20,030 nt of DNA from Chloroflexota bacterium. Lineage in GTDB: Bacteria > Chloroflexota > Anaerolineae > Aggregatilineales > UBA3940. Below the pieces are notes generated by a model. It did not search any database and was not told where the DNA came from. It saw nothing but the letters and a program-made list of their open reading frames with translations. The stretch is from positions 1-20,030 of the forward strand of contig JAADYZ010000172.1 of NCBI GenBank assembly GCA_010092775.1. The letters run 5' to 3'. This document shows, piece after piece, positions 13,909 through 20,030 of this stretch (position 1 is the stretch's first letter; the number at the start of each line of letters is the position of its first letter). The translations under genes and the position numbers were made by a program.

Positions 13909-15157
13909 AAAGCCCCAGGACCTCTTGATACAGTCTTTCGATGCGGTCGGCAATGAGCGGCCAGGCATAGCCTCGGGCTACGCGCACCGCTGCCTCCGAT
14001 AGTTCTGCATTGAGACCCTCATGGGTAAGCAGCAAATGAATCTTGTCGGCTAATTCTCGCGGTGCTGCGGACGGAACATGAAATCCTGTCACGCCATCTT
14101 GTACGAGATAGGCGAGCCCGCCTACTTCCGATGCGATGACTGGGGTGCCACAGGCCATCGCTTCAAGCGCGACCATCCCAAACGATTCATACTGTGAGGG
14201 CATGATGACCATTTCGGCCGCAGAATAGTAATAATGTAAGGCGTCTTGGTCTTTGGCCCCAACAAAGCTCACGACATTATGTAACCCTAGCTGGTCGCGC
14301 ATAGTTTGCAGTCGTTCCAATTCCGGGTCTTGCGAGTCGAGTTCCCCGCCGATGATGGTTAAGGTCAATCCGTCGACATTGGGCGCATCAGGATGATTGA
14401 GGATGGCCATCGCCTCAAGCAGAGTATCAAGCCCCTTAAGTCGCTCGATCCGACCGGCAAAGAGCAGCAATCGATCTGCCAGCGAAATATCCAGCGCCGT
14501 GCGCGCTTGCGTGCGAGAGATTGGGCAGAAGCGTTCGACGTTCACCCCAGGCGGTATAATCTCGATCTTCTGCATATCCGCCCCATAGAGCCACAGCAGT
14601 TGAATGCGCTCGGCTGGGGTGGCTGCAATAATGCGGTCTGCCTGTTGCATGATGTGTCGTTCGGCGCGAATGCGCGTTCGGGAAGCACCTTCACCGCCAT
14701 CCTGCGCGATTCGATTCTTCATCTCACCCAAGGTGTGGAACATCTGCAGCACAGGGGCGTGCCAATTGGCTTGTATACGCTTCGCGACCAAGCCAGACAA
14801 CCAGTAGTGGCTGTGGATCACATCGTAGCTGCGTGTGTCGCGTTCCGTAAAGGCGGACAGCGCTGCCGCGAACTCATCGAGATGATCGAAGATCTCATCG
14901 CTGCTCAAGGCTCTTTCGGGCCCAGCAGGAAGCGACACCACCCGTACGTTGGGCCCTAGATCGTCGCGGATTTGCGGTGTGTCGGGCGCAGCGATCCGAG
15001 TGAACACATCGACCTGATGGCCACGTCTGCCCAACTCGACACTGAGTTCACGCACATAGACATTCATGCCGCCGGTCTTCTTGCCACCCGGTTGAGCCAA
15101 CGGTGATGTGTGCACACTCAGCATCGCCAGTCGCAAGGGCTGGGAGAATTGGGCCAT
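13907..15157 (-). CDS. GT4-family glycosyltransferase (MshA/sucrose synthase-like)
   Basis: A 416-residue retaining GT-B glycosyltransferase. The N-terminal acceptor domain has GGKKTGGMNVYVREL (24-38), DVIHSHYWLSG (112-122) and MFHTLGEMK (139-147). The donor domain has the GRIERLKG segment with R236 and K241, and the EX7E motif E324-E332 (ESFGMVALE) followed by ACGTPVIAS. The N-terminal pattern is close to MshA-type enzymes and to sucrose-phosphate synthases. Without the rest of a mycothiol pathway, and with a FemAB-like neighbour, a role in polysaccharide or glycolipid assembly is as likely. The start is one base after the stop of the upstream acetyltransferase gene, so the two are coupled. 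It acts in the cytosol on nucleotide sugars. Confidence 0.9.
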   Translation of the reverse strand: MAQFSQPLRLAMLSVHTSPLAQPGGKKTGGMNVYVRELSVELGRRGHQVDVFTRIAAPDTPQIRDDLGPNVRVVSLPAGPERALSSDEIFDHLDEFAAALSAFTERDTRSYDVIHSHYWLSGLVAKRIQANWHAPVLQMFHTLGEMKNRIAQDGGEGASRTRIRAERHIMQQADRIIAATPAERIQLLWLYGADMQKIEIIPPGVNVERFCPISRTQARTALDISLADRLLLFAGRIERLKGLDTLLEAMAILNHPDAPNVDGLTLTIIGGELDSQDPELERLQTMRDQLGLHNVVSFVGAKDQDALHYYYSAAEMVIMPSQYESFGMVALEAMACGTPVIASEVGGLAYLVQDGVTGFHVPSAAPRELADKIHLLLTHEGLNAELSEAAVRVARGYAWPLIADRIERLYQEVLGL

Positions 15158-15158
15158 A

Positions 15159-16169
15159 CTAACGTGAAATCACCAGATTTTTGACCTGCGTATTCTGAGC
15201 GCCCATGCGGTACTTATATTCCTCGTCACCTTGCAGGAAGTCATAGTACTTGAAGCCCCGCTCAATGGCGTCTCCAATGCTGTGGGTGAGCAACACGATG
15301 CCAGGGCTCAAAGCGCCGAAGTCTGCCACGTTCAAACCAGAGTTGTATAGAAGCATCCGATCCTCATAGGCGAACTGCCACATCGTTGCTGCACGCTCTT
15401 CGTTGATCACGAGAAAGACCAGTTCAAGGATGCCTGCGTCAAACATCACGTGTCCGATCTCGCGAAAGAAGGTGGCATTGCCTTCTTCCTGCAAAAAGAC
15501 TGATTTCTCCGTTGTGCTCATGGCCATCAGTTTAAGGAAGGCATCGATCTCTTCATCCAGATCATGCTCCTCACCGACCGTGTACCAACCAATGTCGAGT
15601 GCATCGGCTCGGCGGCGCTTGCGGCGCAATTCCTGTCGCTGCTTCTTATCAAGTTGAGAAAGGTAATCGTCGTAGTTAGCTGGCAGTTCGAGCACCGGGC
15701 TGACGTCTTCGTCAATGGTCTGGGTGTGTAGGCCACGTTGGCTAGCCAGATCGGCCAGCAGGCTCAATGTCGCGGATGACTCTGGGATGTTGCACAAATT
15801 GAAGGCCTGCCACTCCGGAGCCTCATCCGACAGAGCGTAGTCGAGCAAAGCGGTGTAGCTCTCTTGTTCCGAACCTGGTTTGATGATCACATCCAGATAG
15901 TCTGCGACTTCAATACAGCCAACAGTTTGCACGGTTTGCCCTGTGTCCGTGTCTTCGATCAACCAGGAAGCAATACCATTGAATTCACCATCATCACCGC
16001 AGATGGCCAGCACATTGAGCTCGCCTCGTCCGAGATGCTTCCACCAGGTTTGCTGCCATTGGGGAGTCATGAAAAACAGATCGGACCGCTGGGTCGTTTT
16101 GATGAGGGTCTCCCAAGGCTCAGCGAGCTGCTCGAAAACTGAAGGGTCTGTATACCGTTGAATATTCAC
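15159..16169 (-). CDS. Acetyltransf_6 (CelD/BcsL, FemAB-like) GNAT-fold protein
   Basis: A 336-residue protein with the double-GNAT layout of the Acetyltransf_6 family. The second half carries the typical segments LDKKQRQELRRKRRR (173-187), WQFAYEDRMLLYNSGLN and GFKYYDFLQGDEEYKYRMGA near the C-terminus. Members are often linked to exopolysaccharide or cellulose biosynthesis and may transfer acyl or aminoacyl groups. The true substrate is unknown. The start is GTG 16169, supported by AGGTGG just upstream with short spacing; the next Met is too far inside. It is followed with one base gap by the glycosyltransferase gene, which suggests that the two proteins modify the same glycan. Confidence 0.85.
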   Translation of the reverse strand: MNIQRYTDPSVFEQLAEPWETLIKTTQRSDLFFMTPQWQQTWWKHLGRGELNVLAICGDDGEFNGIASWLIEDTDTGQTVQTVGCIEVADYLDVIIKPGSEQESYTALLDYALSDEAPEWQAFNLCNIPESSATLSLLADLASQRGLHTQTIDEDVSPVLELPANYDDYLSQLDKKQRQELRRKRRRADALDIGWYTVGEEHDLDEEIDAFLKLMAMSTTEKSVFLQEEGNATFFREIGHVMFDAGILELVFLVINEERAATMWQFAYEDRMLLYNSGLNVADFGALSPGIVLLTHSIGDAIERGFKYYDFLQGDEEYKYRMGAQNTQVKNLVISR

Positions 16170-16248
16170 GCGACCACCTTTAGGCGCTAGTCTGTAGATT
16201 GTCCGGATTCTACAGAGTGGATAGCGTGTATTTCAACTTAGCCGACAA

Positions 16249-16731
16249 TCAGGGTGTGATGGTCTCAGGGGGTGCATCGTCGAAGAAGAGCAGCCACCAG
16301 GTTTGAAGGGGAGAAAATGTATCGCTCGATGGGAGGACGGGTGCGGCCAAGGTAGGCGCCTCTGCCAAAGTGGGCGGCTCCGTGAAAATGGGGATAACCA
16401 GTCGCTCGCCCTCACGGATCATTTTGCCTTCGTTGTGCGCCCAGTTCTCTACAAAGGCGGAACTGCCATAGTAGGCCTTGGTCTCTTCTAACATGATGCG
16501 CTCCGCTTCGAGTTCGGCTAACTCTGCTTCGAGTCGCTCGAGTTCGTCCAGAAGAGCTCGCCCCTCCGTGATGCGCTGGCTAAAGGTGCTGATGAGTAGG
16601 AGGCCAATACCTAAAGCAGCCAACAAGAGAATCTGGCTGGCATTGAGACGAAGCGACCATGGCGCCGTGATCTTGCGTGGTTGGGGAGGTGCAGCCTGTT
16701 CATCGTCAGGCTGAGTTTGTTCGTCTACCAT
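16249..16731 (-). CDS. DivIC/FtsB-like septum formation protein
   Basis: A 160-residue bitopic protein. A Pro/Gln-rich cytoplasmic tail (1-28) leads into a transmembrane helix (about 33-50). A Leu/Glu-rich coiled coil (about 57-86) follows, then the family segment YYGSSAFVENWAHNEGKMIREGERLVIP (88-115). The last 45 residues are Pro-rich and low in complexity. This is the layout of FtsB/DivIC, which bridges FtsL and FtsQ/DivIB at the division septum outside the membrane. A GAGGG site lies close before ATG 16731. The gene follows the tRNA-Leu terminator, so it depends either on read-through from the tRNA promoter or on a promoter I could not see. It runs in the same direction as the two glycan genes downstream, after a 79-base gap. 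Confidence 0.85.
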   Translation of the reverse strand: MVDEQTQPDDEQAAPPQPRKITAPWSLRLNASQILLLAALGIGLLLISTFSQRITEGRALLDELERLEAELAELEAERIMLEETKAYYGSSAFVENWAHNEGKMIREGERLVIPIFTEPPTLAEAPTLAAPVLPSSDTFSPLQTWWLLFFDDAPPETITP

Positions 16732-16743
16732 AAGCCCTCAAGC

Positions 16744-16765
16744 AAAAAGCCGGGGGTGACCCGGC
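16744..16765 (-). terminator. Terminator after tRNA-Leu
   Basis: On the minus strand GCCGGG/CCCGGC (16765-16760 with 16754-16749) forms a 6-bp stem with a 5-base loop, followed by TTTTTG. It lies between the tRNA and the DivIC/FtsB gene. Confidence 0.75.
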
Positions 16766-16775
16766 CAATCTATCG

Positions 16776-16862
16776 TGGTGCCGAAGGTGGGAGTCGAACC
16801 CACACGACCTTGCGGTCACTACGCCCTGAACGTAGCGCGTCTGCCTATTCCGCCACTTCGGC
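16776..16862 (-). tRNA. tRNA-Leu (anticodon CAG)
   Basis: An 87-base class II tRNA. The acceptor is GCCGAAG/CTTCGGC, with A73 and encoded CCA (16778-16776). The anticodon stem CTACG/CGTAG has loop TTCAGGG, with anticodon CAG at 16828-16826. A long variable arm (TGACCGCAAGGTCG) and the T-loop TTCGACT are present. Length and layout equal E. coli tRNA-Leu(CAG). Confidence 0.96.
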
Positions 16863-16875
16863 ACAGTAGAAGGGT

Positions 16876-16903
16876 ATTGTACACAGGCCGACTCATTTGT
16901 CAA
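16876..16903 (-). promoter_or_regulatory. Proximal promoter of tRNA-Leu
   Basis: On the minus strand a consensus TTGACA (16903-16898) and TACAAT (16881-16876) are separated by 16 bases. The predicted start is near 16869, a few bases before the tRNA. The boxes and spacing are the same as those of the divergent integrase promoter. Confidence 0.8.
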
Positions 16904-16933
16904 GCGCTGTGAGTGGCGCCCAGAGTCGTCGCT

Positions 16934-16962
16934 ATTGTAGCTAGGGCAAAAATGCCACGCAA
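16934..16962 (-). promoter_or_regulatory. Possible distal promoter of tRNA-Leu
   Basis: On the minus strand TTGCGT (16962-16957) and TACAAT (16939-16934) have a 17-base spacer. It lies upstream of the proximal promoter. Its -10 box is inside an 11-bp element (GCTACAATAGC) that is repeated in inverted orientation at the integrase promoter. Confidence 0.4.
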
Positions 16963-16973
16963 GCCACTAGCGC

Positions 16974-17001
16974 TTGACAGTGGCCATTCTAACGCTACAA
17001 T
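16974..17001 (+). promoter_or_regulatory. Promoter of the tyrosine recombinase gene
   Basis: TTGACA (16974-16979) and TACAAT (16996-17001) have a 16-base spacer. The predicted start is near 17008. The 5' untranslated region of about 44 bases contains a short hairpin GAGAA/TTCTC. The ribosome-binding site GGAG lies 5 bases before ATG 17052. Confidence 0.8.
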
Positions 17002-17051
17002 AGCTTATGAGAATGTGAGTTCTCAAAAATAATAAGAGTTTCGGAGACCCT

Positions 17052-18095
17052 ATGACGCCCGACGATAGCTTAAGCCCCTATGGTGAAGACAGTGATCACG
17101 ATGAAGCTGCCCTGTCGCTGCAACCTGAGTGGGGGGCACATCTGCTCCTCGATCAAGACCCAGCTGCCATTTATCTTGCGAGCCTCAACAGCGAAAACAG
17201 CCGGCGAGTGATGCTGCGTTCCCTCACCGTGATCGCCAGCGCAATGCAGAACGATACCAGTGAGACGACTCACCCGATCGGTTTTCCCTGGGGGCGCCTG
17301 CGCTACCAACACACTCAAGCGATTCGGTCCTGGCTCATCCAGCGATACAAACCCGCTACCGTCAATAAGATGCTTTCGGCCTTGCGTGGCGTATTGAAGC
17401 AAGCCTGGATGCTCGGTTACATGAGTGCTGAGGAATATCATCGTGCTGCCGAAGTCAAGAACATCAAAGGTGAAACAGTGCCGACCGGTCGCGAGTTGCA
17501 GGCAGACGAACTCGAACGGCTGATCACGGTGTGCTTGCAAGAGCAGACACCGATTGGCTTGCGCGACGGCGCGTTAATCGCCTTGATGTACGGCACGGGC
17601 ATGCGCCGCGCTGAAGTTGTTGCGCTCAACCTGGAGGACTATGACTCCTACGAAGCTCGGCTCTTGGTTCGTGGCAAGGGCCGCAAAGAACGGAATGTGT
17701 ATGTTGTTGGCGTGATGGCCCAACTTCTAAGCAGTTGGATCGAGTTTCGCGGTGATCAGCCTGGTGCGCTGTTCTACCCCGCCGTGAAGGGTGGCAAGTT
17801 TGTAGACGGCCCGATGTCGGACCAGGCAGTTTACAATATCTTGCGTAAACGCGCCGACCAAGCCGGTGTGCGCTACTTCAGCCCGCACGACATGCGCCGC
17901 ACCTTTGTGAGCGACTTACTCGATGCCGGGGCAGACATCGCTACGGTGGCAAAGATGGCTGGTCACGCCAATGTCCAGACTACCGCGCGTTATGACCGTC
18001 GCCCGGAGGAAACCAAGCGACAGGCCGCAGAACTGCTTCACATCAATCTGGATGATGATTTGTTGGCGGGGGCCGACACAGACGAAATAACCTGA
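17052..18095 (+). CDS. Tyrosine recombinase/integrase
   Basis: A 347-residue site-specific recombinase. An N-terminal SAM-like DNA-binding domain (about 35-130) is followed by a catalytic domain. All active-site residues are visible: R185 in GTGMRRAEV, K209 in VRGKGRKER, H279 and R282 in SPHDMRRTF, H305 in GHANVQTTARYDRR, and nucleophile Y314. It is slightly longer than XerC/XerD (about 300) and has an acidic 30-residue N-terminal extension. The SPHDMRRTF and TTARYDRR segments resemble integrases of mobile elements more than classical XerD (which has HxLRHSFATHLL). No other mobile-element genes or attachment repeats are seen nearby, so it could serve as a chromosomal Xer-type enzyme or be a relic of an element. 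It has its own strong promoter. Confidence 0.9.
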   Translation: MTPDDSLSPYGEDSDHDEAALSLQPEWGAHLLLDQDPAAIYLASLNSENSRRVMLRSLTVIASAMQNDTSETTHPIGFPWGRLRYQHTQAIRSWLIQRYKPATVNKMLSALRGVLKQAWMLGYMSAEEYHRAAEVKNIKGETVPTGRELQADELERLITVCLQEQTPIGLRDGALIALMYGTGMRRAEVVALNLEDYDSYEARLLVRGKGRKERNVYVVGVMAQLLSSWIEFRGDQPGALFYPAVKGGKFVDGPMSDQAVYNILRKRADQAGVRYFSPHDMRRTFVSDLLDAGADIATVAKMAGHANVQTTARYDRRPEETKRQAAELLHINLDDDLLAGADTDEIT

Positions 18096-18106
18096 TCGTT
18101 CAACCT

Positions 18107-18136
18107 TTGGCATGGCCCTAGACCCTCGTTTATAAT
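18107..18136 (+). promoter_or_regulatory. Promoter of lepB
   Basis: TTGGCA (18107-18112) and a perfect TATAAT (18131-18136) have an 18-base spacer, 11 bases after the recombinase stop. The predicted start is near 18143. Confidence 0.7.
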
Positions 18137-18162
18137 GAACAGGCCTACTTGTGGTTTGTAGG

Positions 18163-18861
18163 ATGCATGCAACACGGCGTCTGTTCGGTGATCCCTGCCA
18201 GATGACACCAGAAAATCTTCCATCACAGACTTCAGCACACTTGGTCAGCGATCCGTCTCAAGCGTATGGCCTGACACTGCTTGATGTCCTCGACGAGCCG
18301 CTGCATAGCAAACCTGTGCTTGCTCGGTTGCGTCATGTGTTGCGCGAGATTCTAGAGACTGTTGCGCTGGCTGCCGTGATCTGGCTGATGATCAACCTGA
18401 CTACTGCTCGTTACATCGTCGAAGGACGCAGCATGGAACCCAATCTACACCCAGGGCAATATCTCATTGTCCTGCGTGCGGAGTTGGCCTATGCTGTGGC
18501 GCCCCCTCAGCGAGGAGACATTGTTGTCTTTCACTTCCCAAACAGCCTAACCGACGACTACGTCAAACGGATTATCGGTTTGCCTGGCGAACTGGTTTCG
18601 ATTGAAGGTGGACGTGTTCATATCGATGGGGCGTTGATTGACGAACCCTATTTAGGCAATCTCCCTCGGACTGACCAATCGTGGACGGTCCCAGAGGGGC
18701 ATTACTTTGTCATGGGGGATAACCGCCCCGGCTCACATGACTCGCGCAGTTGGGGTGCACTGGCAGAAGAACGCATTGTCGGAAAAGCGTGGATCTCTTA
18801 TTGGCCTTCTACAGAATGGGGCATCATCCCTCGCCCCATTTATGGTGGCGAGGGTGATTGA
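18163..18861 (+). CDS. lepB: Signal peptidase I
   Basis: From ATG 18163 the protein has 232 residues. A 60-residue cytoplasmic segment leads to one transmembrane helix (about 64-80). The catalytic domain then has the serine in GRSMEPNLHPGQ (S90), the general-base lysine in DDYVKRIIGLPGE (K135) and the box E motif GDNRPGSHDSRSWG. It removes signal peptides from secreted proteins on the outer face of the membrane; the M23 peptidase in this window would be a substrate. The start is uncertain: ATG 18163 is 20 bases after the predicted transcription start but has a poor ribosome-binding site, while ATG 18202 has GGTGA about 10 bases upstream. The catalytic part is unaffected. Confidence 0.93.
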   Translation: MHATRRLFGDPCQMTPENLPSQTSAHLVSDPSQAYGLTLLDVLDEPLHSKPVLARLRHVLREILETVALAAVIWLMINLTTARYIVEGRSMEPNLHPGQYLIVLRAELAYAVAPPQRGDIVVFHFPNSLTDDYVKRIIGLPGELVSIEGGRVHIDGALIDEPYLGNLPRTDQSWTVPEGHYFVMGDNRPGSHDSRSWGALAEERIVGKAWISYWPSTEWGIIPRPIYGGEGD

Positions 18862-18880
18862 CTCAGAAAGGCAGTGCCGA

Positions 18881-19162
18881 ATGGCGCGAGATTATAGGTG
18901 CCCACATTGCAGAATCGGTGTATACCAACCCGGAAAAGCGGCCTACATGCGCTGGGTTCAAGGACTGGCGATCATTTTGCCGGACCAAGAAGGATTGGTC
19001 TGCGATGTCTGCGGTGATTTTTTGTTTTATCGGGCAACCGCCGAGAAAATAGAGGAACTGATAGGTGGCTCAATCCCAGGTGTGAGCCATTCGTCGCAAT
19101 CGCCTGAAGTCGAAAGCTGGAATGGTCTGGGTGAGAGAGGGTTGCGACGACGCAGGTTGTAG
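18881..19162 (+). CDS. Small zinc-ribbon protein
   Basis: A 93-residue protein with two C-x2-C knuckles, CPHC (C7, C10) and CDVC (C41, C44), forming a likely treble-clef or ribbon zinc site. About 30 mostly hydrophobic residues lie between them. A helical stretch (RATAEKIEEL) and a basic C-terminal tail (GLGERGLRRRRL) follow. I do not recognise a specific family. YgiT-like zinc fingers have a similar spacing, but no MqsR-type toxin gene is adjacent, so an antitoxin role is not supported. It starts 19 bases after the lepB stop with AAAGG upstream, so it is probably in the same operon. Confidence 0.7.
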   Translation: MARDYRCPHCRIGVYQPGKAAYMRWVQGLAIILPDQEGLVCDVCGDFLFYRATAEKIEELIGGSIPGVSHSSQSPEVESWNGLGERGLRRRRL

Positions 19163-19223
19163 CCGATGAGCGGGTGCGGAAATCGCCCGGAGATGGCGAG
19201 GCGAAGAAGTGGAGCGGGTTAGC

Positions 19224-20030
19224 ATGAAGCAAGTATCCATACAGGACCTGTCCGATGCGTTTCTTGAACGGCTGCGACCGCTTCTACCTAGTTCCTTTGC
19301 TGCGGTGTTCTCCGTTTCAGAAGATGAGCAAACACTCATACAAATCGCCGGGCTCAACACAGCCCATGAAGCTGGGCACGCCTGGCCGCTTCAACATGGG
19401 GTTATGGCAACGGCTTTAGCCACTTCAGATCCATTGCTCATTCACGAGCTTCCCGCAGATCGCTATCATCCAGCCCTCCCACCTGCATTGCAATCTCTGT
19501 TGGTTGTGCCGCTCCACAGCATTGAACGGCTGTTTGGTTTTGCGGTCGTCGGTCATGATGAGGCTCAACTCTACACCGCTTCTGACCTGAAGCTGTTCGT
19601 CGCGTTAGCCAGCCAGTTCGCCAGTGTCATCCAATTTCTTGATGGCCAACAACCGGCGCTCGCCCCGGAGTGGAGCCGCGAGGCGGAGATTCTGCGTGGT
19701 ATTGCTCGCAGAGCCGCCGTGATTCGCCAGCTTGATCTGCTACTTGAAGGCGTTCTGAAAGATGTGGCGATGTACATGGGCGCTGATGTGGCCGTAGCCT
19801 GGCTCCCAGACCAGGCCGGAACCATGCTTGTGCCCAGCCCCGCTAGTTTCGTCAACAACATTGACTTGATCCCGATGAGCTATTCTGTTGAAGCGGAGAC
19901 GATTGTTGCGACGGTATACCGCATCGGTGCGACCTTTTTGACAGAGGACTTTCACTTAGATGACCGTGTGATCGGTGACCCCGCCGAGCAAGCCCTTGGT
20001 ACACGTAGTGTCATCATTCTGCCTGTTTTG
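19224..20030 (+). CDS. Tandem GAF-domain protein, cut by window end
   Basis: An open frame from ATG 19224 to the window end gives 269 residues. A GGAG site lies about 9 bases upstream. Residues about 8-140 form a GAF domain (AVFSVSEDEQTLIQIAGL, ...LLVVPLHSIERLFGFAVVG, ...LKLFVALASQFASVIQF). A helical linker (REAEILRGIARRAAVIRQLDLLLEGVLKDV) leads into a second GAF domain beginning YMGADVAVAWLPDQAG and continuing to the edge. Two GAF domains in a row are common at the N-terminus of sensor histidine kinases, diguanylate cyclases and SpoIIE-type phosphatases in Chloroflexota. The output domain lies outside the window, so the function cannot be named. It follows the zinc-ribbon gene by 61 bases on the same strand. 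Confidence 0.82.
   Translation, partial: MKQVSIQDLSDAFLERLRPLLPSSFAAVFSVSEDEQTLIQIAGLNTAHEAGHAWPLQHGVMATALATSDPLLIHELPADRYHPALPPALQSLLVVPLHSIERLFGFAVVGHDEAQLYTASDLKLFVALASQFASVIQFLDGQQPALAPEWSREAEILRGIARRAAVIRQLDLLLEGVLKDVAMYMGADVAVAWLPDQAGTMLVPSPASFVNNIDLIPMSYSVEAETIVATVYRIGATFLTEDFHLDDRVIGDPAEQALGTRSVIILPVL

Noticed and set aside
15157..15159. Fusion of the Acetyltransf_6 and glycosyltransferase genes
   Set aside because: A clear TAG stop is followed after one base by ATG in a different frame. They are two coupled genes.
18707..18880. Longer version of the zinc-ribbon protein starting inside lepB
   Set aside because: The upstream part overlaps the conserved box E region of lepB in another frame and has no zinc-ribbon similarity. 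ATG 18881 with AAAGG upstream is the natural start.
1..20030. CRISPR arrays, insertion sequences, phage genes, toxin-antitoxin pairs
   Set aside because: No regularly spaced direct repeats, transposase motifs, structural phage genes or toxin partners were seen. Apart from the single recombinase the window looks like stable chromosome.

Overview
The window most resembles a member of the Chloroflexota, probably an Anaerolineae-like lineage. This is an inference. It rests on moderate GC content, FHA proteins of the FhaA/FhaB kind next to an FtsW/RodA gene, a winged-helix/BTAD regulator fused to a STAND-like domain, a GAF-domain protein and a DivIC/FtsB protein beside a tRNA gene. No 16S or marker search could be run.

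Layout. (1) 1-2689, minus strand: a cell-envelope cluster of FhaA-like, FhaB-like, methylthioadenosine phosphorylase (mtnP) and the N-terminal part of an FtsW/RodA flippase. (2) 2768-2925, plus strand: tRNA-Gln(CTG) with its own promoter and terminator. (3) 2945-5816, plus: a hydantoinase/oxoprolinase A gene broken by one apparent single-base deletion, overlapping a secreted M23 peptidase gene. (4) 5946-8899, plus: korA-korB, a two-subunit 2-oxoacid:ferredoxin oxidoreductase. (5) 8905-9073: tRNA-His with promoter and a probably bidirectional terminator. (6) 9091-12306, minus: a small unknown protein, hisS, a HAD hydrolase and a DUF971 protein. (7) 12551-13828, plus: a degenerate STAND/winged-helix/BTAD regulator. 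(8) 13907-16862, minus: a GT4 glycosyltransferase, an Acetyltransf_6/FemAB-like protein, a DivIC/FtsB-like protein and tRNA-Leu(CAG). (9) 16957-20030, plus: divergent promoters, a tyrosine recombinase, signal peptidase I (lepB), a small zinc-ribbon protein and the start of a tandem-GAF protein cut by the window end.

The most notable item is the 5' leader of hisS at 11137-11350, minus strand. A promoter is followed by a 30-codon reading frame with a ribosome-binding site. Five of six consecutive codons in this frame are His codons. An intrinsic terminator follows just before the hisS start. Competing pairings could switch between termination and read-through. This is the architecture of ribosome-mediated transcription attenuation, as in the enterobacterial his operon leader, but placed in front of a histidyl-tRNA synthetase gene where Firmicutes often use a T-box. 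The tRNA-His gene lies only about 2 kb away and has two unusual U-U mismatches.

The other genes are mostly housekeeping or envelope functions. Cell wall and division are represented by FhaA/B, FtsW/RodA, the M23 peptidase, DivIC/FtsB and lepB. Extracellular polysaccharide is represented by the GT4 and Acetyltransf_6 pair. Central anaerobic carbon metabolism is represented by KorAB, and methionine salvage by MtnP.
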